DNA of 64,000 bases. It comes from Adineta vaga. Lineage: Eukaryota; Rotifera. Below, one piece after another: positions 52,443 through 64,000 of the stretch (position 1 is its first letter; the number at the start of each line of letters is the position of its first letter). The stretch lies in the NCBI GenBank assembly GCA_021613535.1, contig CP075494.1, positions 8,618,001 through 8,682,000 on the forward strand, written 5' to 3'. Under the pieces are notes generated by a model. It searched no databases. It was not told the DNA's origin and worked only from the letters and a program-made list of their open reading frames with translations. The translations under genes and the position numbers were made by a program.

Positions 52443-55400
52443 TGTGGGTGAAACCATCTGAAATTTTAGTAAATGATTTCATTTTTTTGAAAACTAAACG
52501 AAATCTAAAACAATGTTTTTCTTTTTTTCTTTATAGGTCAATGGATTTTGGTAAATATATTGTTTAAACTCGACTTTTCTATTTGACTTTCAATAGGTCT
52601 ACTGATCGTGCAAATCCTTATTTTTCATTACAACGTCGTCGAGGTCATGATGAAAAATATGCTGGACTGACCAGTATGTTGGTCGCGACACTCGATTCTG
52701 TATTTGACAGCAAAGTAAGAAAATACAATTGTTGTAAATATTTATTTATGACTCTTCTTTTAAGACTAATCGTTATCGTATTCTTCATCAACGACCTGAT
52801 TCAGAAGTTTACCATTGTAAATAGAAATGAAATTGAAAATCGAACCTTCAATAGTTTTTCACATCTAGTAATTGCTGAAGCAGATACTAAAGAAGAGATT
52901 GAAGAACATTGGCAATGGCTTGAAGAAAATTTAATGCCTGCACTTGGTAGAATAGTCGTCTTCTTAGAATTTTATTAATTTCGACTGATATTTATAGGTA
53001 AAATTGATGCTGGAGTTGATGTAACAGAATATGTTCAATCAAAAATCAAAAGTTTATGTGAACAAGTGGATGAAGATGAAATTGGTGGTAAAAAATAATC
53101 AGACGATGATTACTTTCGTATATCGTGTCTCTATATATATATATATATCTAGATTTTGAATCGGATAAATTTAAAAATGCCGTAAAAAAATTTCATAAAT
53201 TCAATGTTCCAGCTGATGAAAAACTTGTCACATGTACGTTAAAATCTCTGCATAGATTCTATCGATTTTAGTTCGTTTTTGTTCAGATTATGCTTGTTCC
53301 TATTGGCGCGGTCGTGTACCTCGTCAAGGTTGGCTGTATTTATCGGTGAATTATTTATGTTTTTATTCGTATTTACTTGGCAAAGATATTACGATTGTAT
53401 TAAAGTTTACAGACATAACTGTACGTGAGAATTGTACCTTCGATGGTGAGATTTAGAATTGATTTTGTTATATATTGTAGTCATTGGAACGTATACAAGC
53501 ATATGTAGCTGAAACAATACGTGTTGGTACACGATTTCATGTACATGATTTTTCGATGTTTCGAAATATTGAAGAAACATATCAAATGATGGAACAATTG
53601 GCTAATTTTGCAGCGAAAAAGTAGTTTACATTAAGATTCGATCGATTAACGTTGATTATGTCTTTAATTTTCGATAGATTATTATCGGAAAAAGGTGCTT
53701 TTCGTGAAGAAGATTTCTTTCCAGCAGTTACAAAGTATGTGTATGTGTGTGTGTGTTTTCTCGATTACAAATTGTTCAGAATATCTATTTAGAAAAACTG
53801 CACCGAAAGTTATCTCTCAATTAAAACGTGATCTAGATGCGAAAACACGTAGTGAACTCTATCGTTGTCGATTTCGTCTACCCTTAACTGAACGATTAGA
53901 TGGAGAAGTTTCATGTCATCTATGGACACCTTATAATCAGTCTCATGTTTCGGGTACACTTTATATATCAAATAATTTCGTCTGCTTTGCTAGTCGAGTA
54001 AGATTTCGAAACTTGGATTAAACAAAAAGATGTCGATTGAATGAATAGGTTCATCATCAAGTGAATTTAATCATTCCATTTCGTGATATCAATGTTATTG
54101 AGAAGAAACCAGATCATTTGAAAGTACCTGATATTCCAATTGACTCAGCAATATCGATGACCATAAAACAACAAGTAAACTTTTCAGTGAGATGAATGAG
54201 AATAGTTTTATGTGTTTATTACAGGAAAGAAAATTGATTTTTTCTTATTTGGATGATCGAGAATTTGTTTTGAATAAGCTAGTACAGATATTATCACAAT
54301 ATAGTGAACCGCAATCACCAAATATCGATCTAACACATATTGGTAAGTCATTTTTATCAACGTTTTTCTACCAATTAAAAAGTCATCTTTCTTCTAGAAA
54401 TTTCCCCTCCACTCTATTTACAATTCAATACTAATTATAGTGACGAACGTTTAGCACTTGAAAAACTTAAAGAAGCATCATGGCATACACATTTTCTAAC
54501 TCATGGAAGAGGTTCAACAATATATCGAACGAATGAATTATATGAATTAATATTTCAAGGTATACCTGATTCATTACGAAATGAATTATGGTTAATATTT
54601 AGCGGTGCAATACATGATGTAAATAAATTCGAATAAAACAAAACATTTGAATAACTACATTCATCTTCTTTAGAAAGCAGCAAATCCAAAAATTTATTTA
54701 AAATTAGTTCATGAATCATCACTAATGAAAACTGGTCATGAATCAACTAATGATGAAATTGAACGTGATCTTTATCGAGCATTACCTGATCAAAAAGCTT
54801 TTCAACATGATTCAGGTATAAGTGCATTACGAAGACTATTGAGAGCATATGCTTGTCATAATACTGATGTTGGTATGTCGATCTTCTTCATAATCAAACA
54901 GTTTTGTTTTCTTCGAATGAGAAATATTTAGGTTATTGTCAAGCAATGAATATTATCGGAGGAGTTTTGTTACTTTATATGAACGAAGAAGATGCATTTT
55001 GGACATTAGCAGCTCTTTGTGAACGTCTTTTACCGGATTATTACAATACGAAAGTTGTTGGTGCATTGATTGATCAAGGTAAAGATATTTATTTTCGAAT
55101 CTATTTATTTTGTTTGCGCAATATTTTCTTATAGGTGTTTTCAGTGATTATTGTAGCGAATATCTACCTGATTTATATGATCAATTGAAAAATCTTGGCG
55201 TTGCTGCTTGTATAAGTCTTTCATGGTTTTTAACATTGTTTATTTGGTACGAACAAATCAAATTTTGTCACTTTCTCTAATTAACTTTCCTTGTAGTGTT
55301 ATGCCTTTTAATTCTGCACTCTACGTTATGGATATATTTTTCTATGATGGAATTAAAGTTCTTTTTCAACTAGCATTAACCATATTAAAAGAAAATCAAG

Positions 55401-56747
55401 AAAGTCTATTACAATGTCAAGATGATGGTGATGCAATTATGGTATTAACAAATTATTTAGATGGAATAACGGATGATAATGATAAAGAAAAGAAAATCGT
55501 CTATTTAATAAAACAATCTTACATGAATTATAATGGTATTAATGAAGAAGATATCAATCGTTTACGTTTAAAACATCGTTTGAAAGTAGTACAAAACATG
55601 GGTGAAACAATTTTACAATCAGCAGCAAAGAATACATTGAAATATACATTATTTACAGAAGAACAGATCAAAGATCTTTTTTATGTTTTTCGAGTAATAT
55701 TTAGCAGAAAAGTATCGATGAAAAAAAATGAATTTATTAATCTAGGATGCGTCACGTTTATCCTTGAGTGAAACAAGTGATCCGAGAAAATTACCTTATG
55801 AAACATATCGTATTGGTCGAACTGAATATCTTCTTTTATGTAAATATTTGTTACCATGGTTTGTTGGTGAACATCCTGAAGATTTAGCAAATACATTATT
55901 TGATGTAAATATAAAAATGAATGTAAACTTGATTTGAATTGCTTTTGTTTTCTCGGATAGGGATTTTGTATGACAACAAATTCAAATGAAATGGATTTTA
56001 TTAGTTTTATTCGTTTATGGAATATTTTATTAAATGAAGAATTTAAAGAGAAATTAAAACTTTTATTTATTATACATCTTAAAGGTTAGTGTATAAAAAT
56101 GACGAATATTTATCAAGAAAAATTGTATATTTAGACGAAAAACGACGAAAAACAGCAATAATTAGTTTATTAGAATCATCTACAGTTCAGTCAACATCCA
56201 TAAGTTTTCGTCATAAACCAGAAGAACCAATTGTACCTAGTGAAGCGGATTCAACATCAGTTGAAACAGAACAAGAACAAGAACAAGAAGAAAATCTTAA
56301 ACCTAAATCAAGTCAATTACCATTGATGAATCAGGTACGTGTATATACGTAAATACAATAGAGAATCAATCTATGCAAATAATTCGTCTTTATTTTAGAC
56401 GGAATTTATACAATTATGTAAATCAATGTACAATTTAATGACAGGTGATGTTGATGATGAAAATCTCTTTCGAGCATTGACAACATCGAGTACAATTCTT
56501 TTAAAAACCGGTCGGCTTTTTCATAATCATGATGATCTTTATTCTCATTTTTTTTTCAGGTGAAATGAGTAGACCTTACCGTCGATTAGAAACCGATGAA
56601 ACAACAAATGAATGGACACTTAGTTTTGAACAATTAGAAGCAGCTATGAATGCTGAATCATCTATAGTTACATGGTTTGAATCCAATAGTCAACAGCAAT
56701 CTCTTGAACAACGTATTCATAATTACAATCAAGATTTTCTTCATTAA
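52442..56747 (+). CDS. TBC1D9: TBC1D9-like Rab GTPase-activating protein
   Basis: Multi-exon gene beginning [20 protein letters not shown], which matches the start of TBC1D8/9 proteins. It arises from exon 1 (52442-52468), a 14-nt micro-exon (52537-52550) and exon 3 (from 52597). Domains in order: GRAM 1 ([18 protein letters not shown]-like block at about 53290-53370), GRAM 2 ([20 protein letters not shown]), then the TBC domain. The arginine finger is in [20 protein letters not shown] and the glutamine finger in [11 protein letters not shown], both intact, so GAP activity is expected. Further TBC motifs are [20 protein letters not shown] and [21 protein letters not shown] degenerate EF-hand-like part ([14 protein letters not shown]) and a C-terminal tail follow. 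It probably regulates endosomal Rabs. First of five closely spaced same-strand genes. Confidence 0.9.
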
Positions 56748-56912
56748 AGATTTTTCTCTAACAGTGCAATGTATAATAACATATATTTTCTCTCTCTCTC
56801 TATTTTTCTTCATCTTCTTTTATTAATAAACATTAACGGTGCTTTTTCGGATTTCTAACCAACATAAATTACAATTATTCTTTTTAGGAAAAGAAAAATA
56901 GATTTTTTTTTC
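56748..56912 (+). promoter_or_regulatory. 165-bp spacer with poly(A) signal then splice acceptor
   Basis: Contains aataaa (about 56825) followed by ttctttttag (ending about 56887) and the ANAPC2 ATG at 56913. This order, poly(A) signal then acceptor, is what trans-spliced operon spacers look like. The trans-splicing itself is inferred. Confidence 0.4.
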
Positions 56913-59783
56913 ATGGATCGTATCAATACGATAATAAATGATTTGATTCTCTCGAATGAATTTGATTTAATTCATCCGGTTATCAAAGCAGGATTATTAA
57001 CACTCGTTCGAGATAATTATTTATCACAATTTCTTCTAACTATCGAACAAATATCGAATCTACAAATGAATACTTATCATCTGGCATTTGTACAATTTCA
57101 TAAACAGTTAATCGATATTGAAACATATTTAAAAACATTAGCACAAACATTAGAAACTCAATATCATTTACAATTATTTAATATCGATGAATTTATGATA
57201 CAATTACCATACAATGCTGTTAAACAACAATTATTACATACAACTAATATTATTAAATCGACATTTTATATGAAATTTATTGACATTTTCGAATATTATT
57301 TAGCAGCATATGCAGCTCGACATGCACGAATCGCTTGTGCTGAATTATTGAAAGGTTTGAGGAAACAAATTTTCTTCCTTAGTAGAAAAAAAAAACTTCT
57401 TATTTTATAGATACAACATCATGTTCATTTTGTAAATTACCATTATCATCGGCATGTAAATGTGTAGAATTACAAGAACAATTCGAAATTATTATTCTAA
57501 TTTTGTAAGTTAAATTGTTTCAAAAAGAGAAAATTTTGATCTTTATTGCTATTCTAGGAAACGTCTTGGCCTTCTATCGCGTGTCTGTCAAAGTGCAGCA
57601 TTGTCAGCTTGTCGAAATCGAATTACGAATTTTATTAAACAAATCTGTGAACAATATTCATCACATGCATGTCTACCACATTTAGAACAGGTATGCAAAT
57701 CGATAAGAGTCTTTATTATTCGAATAAAGTATATAAATGGTCGTACATTTTGCATTTATTTCTAGTGGTTTGAAGGTGGTGTAATAACATGGCTTCATAT
57801 TCTTGAATCTCATTGTAAAACTGATCAAGATGATGATAAGAATAGTGAAAAACATCAATCAACATTTAAAATTGATTTATCTTCATGTCGTACTGAATTA
57901 ACGCATCATGTTTATGAATGTATTATGCGTGAAAGAGGTGCTCGACATATGTTTCAAATTATTATTGATTATCCCGAATCTCGACATGGCGGTGTATTAG
58001 ATGATTTGAAACGTTGTGTATCCATTGTTGGTAAACGTCATTTAATTATTGATAATGTACGAAATGAATTTAATAAACGACTTTTACATCCGGGTGTTGG
58101 TACAACAGATATTTTAGCAGCATTTATTAATGCAATACGAGTTTTACGTTATTTGGATTCAACAGGTGTGATGATGGAATTAGCTTGTCACAATGTCAAA
58201 CAGTTTCTTGCGTAAGTTTATGAATTCGAGATTGTATAGATATTGATTTGAATTTATGTATGTTTTAGACGACGTGAAGATACAATTCGTGTTATTGTTA
58301 GTAACATGAATGAACATGATGTTTTAGAATTAGATGAATTGACACAAAGTTTGTTGATTGAGAAGGAATATAAGTTGATTCTCATTTGCGTTTATTATAG
58401 GCGAGGGTGGTGGACATGTTCGATCAAGTCAATCGTTACTTGATGACGAATGGGAACCGGAACCGATTGAAGCATTATCAGGTTAGTTTTGATTTGATTA
58501 ATTTATTTCATTACTTTCTATTTTTCGACTGTTTAGCTCCTGAACGTGCTCTTCGTCCATCACATTCTCGTGATTTAATGTCAATGCTTGTCTCTATCTA
58601 TGGTCATGCCGAATTATTTGTTGAAGAATATGTTCATATGTTAGCGGATCGTATGTTATCTGGTCAATCAAATAAAGTTGATATCGATCATGAAGGTCGT
58701 TATGTTGATCTATTAAAACAACGATTCGGGGATGGTGGTTTACAAGGTTGTGATGTTATGCTCAAGGATTATGTTGATTCACGTCATATCAACGGTTTAA
58801 TTAATAAAGAATTAGCTAATACAAATTTTCCACTTGTTAGTACAGCTGGTGTACCTATCAAAACATTGATTATATCAAGTCAATATTGGCCTGAAGTAAA
58901 ATTTTCACCTATTGATTTACCAGATGAATTAAAAGCAATTCAAAAAGCATATACAACAACTTATGAAACGTTGAAACCACATCGTACATTACATTGGAGT
59001 CCAAATTATGGTAAAATTTCAATTCTATTCTTTTAAAGATCCAATGTTTCTGTTGTCTTTGTGTTTAGGACAAGTGGATATTGAAATTGAAATCGGTGGA
59101 AAAACATTAGAATTTAGTGTAACACCATTTCATGCAGCGATTATCTATAAATTTCAAGATAAAGGTAAATTAATCTGATAAAAGTACGAAGTTTTGTTTT
59201 AACACAAAATGGTATTTTGTAGATACGTGGACAATTGCTGATTTAAGTTCCTCATTAAAATGTTCGACAGCGTGTATACGTAAACGTATCAATCTTTGGC
59301 AAAATTGTGGATTATTAAAAGAAGAAGCGAAAGATACTTTTCGTTTAGTAGAAGATACATCTAAAGTTGCATCGAATAATTCATCTCAAGCACCCGCAAT
59401 GTTAGGTGTCGATGTTGATGATATGAATGTTGAACATCAAGCTGAACCTGATAAAAAAGAACATGAACATACTGTAAATTATCTTTTGTATTCATCTTTT
59501 TATCTTTTGCATTTTGTATTTCATTTAGATTGTACGTAATTTTGTCTTTGGTATGCTTCGTTCGATGACATCGTTAACATTAGAAAGAATCTACTCGTTA
59601 CTATGTGTTTATACATTTCATGGTCAACATGAACGAACATTAATCGATGTACGAAATATTCTTGATGCAGAAGTTAAATCAAATCAATTATTATATACAA
59701 ATGGACTCTATTCATTACCACTAAGTCAAGGAACAAATTCGACATCACCGATTTCAACAAATGAGAATATGCTTGTAGATTAA
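56913..59783 (+). CDS. ANAPC2: Anaphase-promoting complex subunit 2 (cullin homologue)
   Basis: Scaffold of the APC/C ubiquitin ligase; its cullin domain holds the RING subunit ANAPC11 and its C-terminal winged helix contributes to E2 activation. About ten exons. The N-terminal cullin-repeat part begins MDRINTIINDLILSNEFDLI. The middle has CIMRERGARHMFQIIIDYPE and RPSHSRDLMSMLVSIYGHAE, then LFVEEYVHMLADRML, YVDLLKQRFGDGGLQGCDVM, LKDYVDSRHINGLI, all typical of APC2. The cullin-homology C-half includes SSQYWPEVKFSPIDLP and RTLHWSPNYGQVDIEIEIGG. The terminal APC2 winged helix is FVFGMLRSMTSLTLERIYSL ... YTNGLYSLPLSQG. No lesions seen. Confidence 0.93.
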
Positions 59784-60007
59784 ATAATGAACAAAACGAA
59801 AGAATGAATGTTTGTATATACAGAAAGGAATTCTTTTTTTTTATCAATTAAAAGTAAAACAACAATCACAGGATAGACTTTTTTTTCGATTATTAAATAA
59901 ACGAAACTTTCACAATTAAATCAAATGAAACAATCCATTGATCTGTTTGCATAAACGTTTCTTTGAAGAACATGTTTGATTATTTCAGATACGAAGAAAT
60001 AAAAGCT

Positions 60008-61176
60008 ATGTCTCATCAAACATTCCTTGTCGGTACTGGTAGTGAAACAATCTATGCATGTCGTTTAACTGATAATGGTCAATTACAATTACTGCATGAG
60101 AATAGAAGTGGAAAAGCTCCATCATGGCTTCTTAGTAATAATGACTTTCTCTATGCAGTCAATGAGGAAGATGATAAAATTGAAACATTTACTATTGATG
60201 ATCGTATTCAAGGTAAATTAACATCGAAAAATAGTATTTCATCAAAGGGAAGTACGCCATGTTCACTTGCTCTGGATCCATTGAATAAATGGCTTGCTGT
60301 AGCTAAGTTTGTTTCTCGACAAAGCGAAAGATATCTATCATCTCATAAATTAATGTGATTTTCGTTTAGTTATGGTGGACTTGGTTCATCGAATTTTGCT
60401 CTATTACCATTGAATAAATCTCAATATCCTGAAGAAAAAGATGCTCAAATAGGAACTATTGATGGACGTGGTCCACATCCTGATCGTCAAGATCATTCAC
60501 ATTGTCATCAAGTACAATTCCATGGAAATTATCTTTATGTTATTGATTTGGGTACAGATACGATAAATATCTATTGTTTTGATGAGAGTACTGGCGAGAT
60601 TCATTTACTCCATGAACGAATTAAAACACAAGCTGGTGCTGGACCACGTCATTTACTTTTTCATCCTGATAAACCAATAGCGTTCGTTTGTAATGAATTA
60701 AATTCAACAATATGTGTTTATCAAGTTGATTCAAAAGTCGGAAAATTTGAACTTCAACAAACGATAACAACACGACGTTTACAAGACATACAAAGTAAAC
60801 TAACCTATTATTGTTCGAACTATTTTATATCGATTATCTTTTAGATTCAACAAAAGAAAATACACCAGCTGAGTTACATCTCTCACCTGATAAGAAATAT
60901 TTACTTGTTTCTAATCGTGGTGATGAAAATCTCGTTATTTATACAGTCAATAATGATCAAAAAGATGACATTTTAAGTATCAAAGAACATCTCAATATTC
61001 AAGGTTCAGGTCCACGATATTTTACTTTTGATCCAACAGGCAATTATTTACTCGTTGCAAATCAAAATTCGAACAATTTGATCTGTTTTTCATACAAGAA
61101 AGAAGATGGTACATTTGAATTTCTTTCACAATTAGTGAATGTTCAAAGCCCTCAACATATTCTTTTTATTTCTTAA
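60008..61176 (+). CDS. 6-phosphogluconolactonase-family seven-bladed propeller (YbhE type)
   Basis: Three exons: 60008-60306, 60370-60794, 60845-61176 (351 aa; bacterial Pgl/YbhE is about 330-350). Start MSHQTFLVGTGSETIYACRL; an acceptor (tatttcag) lies 19 nt before this ATG. Propeller blades show repeated patterns such as PSWLLSNNDFLYAVNE, TPCSLALDPLNKWLAVANYG, GRGPHPDRQDHSHCHQVQF, GPRHLLFHPDKPIAFVCNEL, AELHLSPDKKYLLVSNRGDE and GPRYFTFDPTGNYLLVANQN. These are hallmark motifs of lactonase family 10, including the HCHQV and GPRH active-site area. It would hydrolyse 6-phosphogluconolactone or a related lactone in the cytosol. Animals normally use an unrelated phosphogluconolactonase, so this is a strong horizontal-transfer candidate that has since gained typical host introns. 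Confidence 0.88.
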
Positions 61177-61389
61177 AGACGTTCTTTTTTTTTAAATATT
61201 TATCAAAAAAATTAATTTATTTCCGTATACCAGCAATATCATTTAATCTCTTTTTTTGTACTGATGTTTATCACCATCTATCGTCAATTTCTTTCCATTC
61301 GTTCTTATTGTTTTAGAATAGAATTCTTCGATAACTTCATATTTTCTTTTTATGAACGAAAAAGATTATCTAACCTTGCTTAAAATCAA

Positions 61390-62143
61390 ATGGTGAAGAC
61401 ATTTACTACTCAATGGTTATATACATTTCCATGGGATCAAGTTGTAAGTGGATTTTGGCAAAAATTTCCCAATCCTTACACGTAAATTAGCATTTCTTTT
61501 CTTTATCACATTCCTTTGAGCTTTTTTATTACAGAGGTCATGTTTTATCGGAAGATACGTACTATCGAACTGTTACTAAAGATCAAGTTTTAATCTCGAA
61601 ACGTTTATTAGCAAAAACGAACAAACTTCCACGTTGGGGTGAACGAATATTTAGTCGTGGTGCAGCATCAACCATTGGATTTATTATTGAAGAATCAATA
61701 TGTGATCTAAAATCAAAGATATTTACAACATCAACAATAAATATCAATTTAAAATCACTGATGGTAAAGAAAATTTAATTAACGAAAGATTCTGATTCTT
61801 TTTTATTCATATAATCTTCAAATTTTAGACAGTAGAAGAAAAATGTGTGTTTCATCCGGATAAAACGGACGAATCAAGAACAATTTGTGAAAAGACAGTG
61901 AGTGCTCAAGGAGAATTATTTGGCTTTAAAACTACTCTCGAAACATTTGCTATTCAGCGTTATAAGAAAAATCAAGAATTACAAAGTCTTGGTTTAGAAT
62001 TTATTCTTCATAAATTATATTTACCACAATTACCACCACCACCTATAACAGGAATAAAAACACCAGATACTCGAACATTTTCCCGAAAAATAAGTGATAA
62101 AGCAAAAGATTTTTTGAAGACGTCAAAGAATGACACATTATGA
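61390..62143 (+). CDS. PRELI-domain lipid transfer protein (PRELID1/slowmo-like)
   Basis: Three exons: 61390-61481, 61535-61763, 61829-62143 (211 aa; human PRELID1 about 219). It starts MVKTFTTQWLYTFPWDQVVS, continuing into FWQKFPNPYTGHVLSEDTYY, the PRELI/MSF1 signature. Then come KDQVLISKRLLAKTNKLPRW, IEESICDLKSKIFTTSTINI and FGFKTTLETFAIQRYKKNQ. The C-terminal tail is Pro-rich and then basic. The family shuttles phosphatidic acid or phosphatidylserine across the mitochondrial intermembrane space with TRIAP1. Whether it is the PRELID1 or PRELID3 type is not settled. The preceding spacer (61177-61389) has a gttttag acceptor at about 61316. Confidence 0.88.
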
Positions 62144-62389
62144 TCTCGTTTGTTTGTTGATATTTTGTATAAAAAATATAACTTGTTATCGTTAAGATTC
62201 TTTTTTCTTGAAGAAAAAAATTAATAAGATTTGTTTTTCTTTCTGCTTATAGATAATGAATTATATGATTACGATGGAATGTGTCTCAGAATTTAAATTC
62301 AACTTTAGATAAAGCATCGGAGACGGTTTCTCTTTTCTCTACAATGATCAAAAAATTCTAGATATAACTATTTTGTCAATAATTCGGCG

Positions 62390-63760
62390 ATGACAGCAGC
62401 TAATGATAATATACTGTTAATAACTGCCGGTTATGATCGAACCATACGATTTTGGAATGCCAATAATGCGGCGGTTTATCGAACTATTATGCATGAAGAT
62501 TCCGTAAGTTTTTTCGAAAAGGAACTCATGTGCAGCTATAAATTCTTGTGCTTTTTTTAATATTTAGCCAACGAATTGTTTAGCGATACATCCACAGAAA
62601 ACTTTGCTCGCAGCCGGTAGTCATCAACATATAAAAATGTACGATTTAATGTCTAATAATCCCAATCCAGTGATGAAATTAGATCAACTACAGAAGAATA
62701 TAGTGACATTAGGTTTTAGTGAAGAACGAAATTTTATGTTTTCAGGCGGAGAAGATCATTGTGTGAGAATTTGGGATATGAGGTTTGAAAAGAAATTGTT
62801 CTTTTTATACTTTAATCAATTGAATTGAATTACATAGAGCGGCAAAAACAAAAGCTCATCGACAGACAACAGTCAATGCTTCTGTTAATTGTGTAACACT
62901 TCATCCAAATCAAGTTAGTTTTTATAATTTGAAAATTCTTTATCTAATGTTGATACTAACATAGGCAGAATTATTAATCGGTGATCAAGATGGAACAATC
63001 TATCGATGGGATATGGCTGGCGATAAACATGAAACATATGTATGATTATTTGATTGAAAGTTTCTATTTTCTATTGAACCAATTTTCTTTTAGACTATTG
63101 ACGCCAATAATCCAAGTGCAATTCGATCGATTTCGATTAATCGTGATGCATCTATGATGGCTGCAGTCACTAGTAATGTAAGTCATTGATATGCGAAAAA
63201 TCTTCGTCGACCAAATAGTTTTTGATGTATATAAAATATTTGTTCTTGTACGTATAGGGTAATTGTCAAGTTTGGTCAATGACTGGTTTTGCTGCTCAAA
63301 CACATCTTATACGTCGTACAAATTTCTTAGCACATAAACGTTATGCATTGAAATGTTTATTTTCACCCGATATGACGTAAGTTAAATTTCACTTCGTTTG
63401 TAAATAATTCACTCCCTTGTTTTTAGTTTATTAGCAACAACATCAGCTGATGGTACCGCAAAAATATGGCGTACATCAGATTTGTCCTGTCAGTATGAAT
63501 TAAAACATGATCGTCTACAGAATTGGGTATGGGATTGTGCATTTACATCAGATTCACTTTATCTTGTCACAGGTTTGTGTATTCTATTTTCTTTTTGAAA
63601 TATGTTTTCTTTTTTTATTACACCATTGAACTTTCTTTTAGTATGCTCTGATGGAAAAGCACGTTTATGGTCAGCAGATACTGGTGATATTGCAAAAGAA
63701 TATATAGGACACCAGAAACCTGCGACTTGTTTAGCCTTTGATGATCGACCAGCTCGTTGA
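62390..63760 (+). CDS. MLST8: MLST8/LST8, WD40 subunit of TOR complexes
   Basis: Seven-bladed WD40 protein that binds and stabilises the TOR kinase domain in TORC1 and TORC2. About eight exons, starting 62390-62503 and 62568-62782. Start [20 protein letters not shown], then [20 protein letters not shown], matching LST8 orthologues. Blades carry WD-type ends: [98 protein letters not shown] and [13 protein letters not shown]. It ends [10 protein letters not shown]. No lesions. The spacer before it (62144-62389) contains two acceptor-like sites (aactttag, attctag). Confidence 0.95.
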
Positions 63761-64000
63761 TCGTATCGTAATATTTGTATATATAAGACAGAGTATTTTA
63801 AAAATCATTTTATTGTAAAAATCCTTTGAAAAATTGAATTTATTACATGGAATGATGTTCCTTTTTGATACTCTATCGTTATCGTGAAGTTTTCAGTTGA
63901 GAGAACTGTTTGTCTTAATTAACATCTTTCTGAGAATATAAGAAATTTTATGAAGAAGATTATTTCTCATTCAAATAATCTTGCTCTACGTTAATCAATT
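63761..64000. other. MLST8 3' flank
   Basis: AT-rich; no gene seen before the window ends. Confidence 0.4.

Overview
The window is eukaryotic nuclear DNA from a small invertebrate, most likely a bdelloid rotifer (Rotaria/Adineta-like). This is inferred from a strongly AT-rich sequence, very short introns (mostly 45-65 nt, GT..AG), dense animal genes (Shaker-type Kv channel, CtBP, ANAPC2, TBC1D9, MLST8, peptide-type GPCRs), many decayed gene copies, and a bacterial/fungal-type lactonase sitting among animal genes. Gene models were built by joining reading frames across GT/AG introns by hand. Where I give exon sums, they are divisible by three.

Layout. 0-5 kb: an orphan rhodopsin-type GPCR (minus) and mitochondrial dihydrolipoyl dehydrogenase (plus). 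5-8.4 kb: two decayed gene remnants and an old duplicate of the DLD 3' flank. 8.6-15.1 kb: a cyclic-nucleotide-binding protein, a secreted protein with a 99-bp tandem repeat, and a type II GT25-like glycosyltransferase. 16.6-18.3 kb: CtBP with the catalytic His replaced by Arg. 20.9-27.8 kb: a Kv1/Shaker channel with three phase-compatible candidate first exons. 28.5-33.4 kb: an orphan single-pass receptor-like protein, ribosomal protein uS10 (RPS20), methylcrotonyl-CoA carboxylase beta, and a small Tyr/Gly-rich protein. 36.7-39.2 kb: a vasopressin/oxytocin-receptor-like GPCR and a METTL7-type methyltransferase.

39.3-52.4 kb is the accessory part. Two 824/829-bp direct repeats (about 99.6% identical) bracket about 11.5 kb holding a 1.1-kb GC-rich foldback element with a 61-bp satellite, two members of one MITE family, other hairpins, a GET3/ASNA1 pseudogene with a ruined P-loop, a VPS13 pseudogene, and two orphan membrane-protein reading frames. 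One repeat copy is the immediate 5' flank of TBC1D9. The other lies just beyond the 5' end of METTL7. The segment therefore looks inserted between two formerly divergent neighbours, or is an allelic assembly join.

52.4-63.8 kb: five same-strand genes with gaps of only 165-246 bp (TBC1D9-like RabGAP, ANAPC2, a 6-phosphogluconolactonase-family propeller protein, a PRELI-domain protein, MLST8). Polypyrimidine-AG sites precede each downstream start, an operon-like arrangement compatible with spliced-leader trans-splicing.
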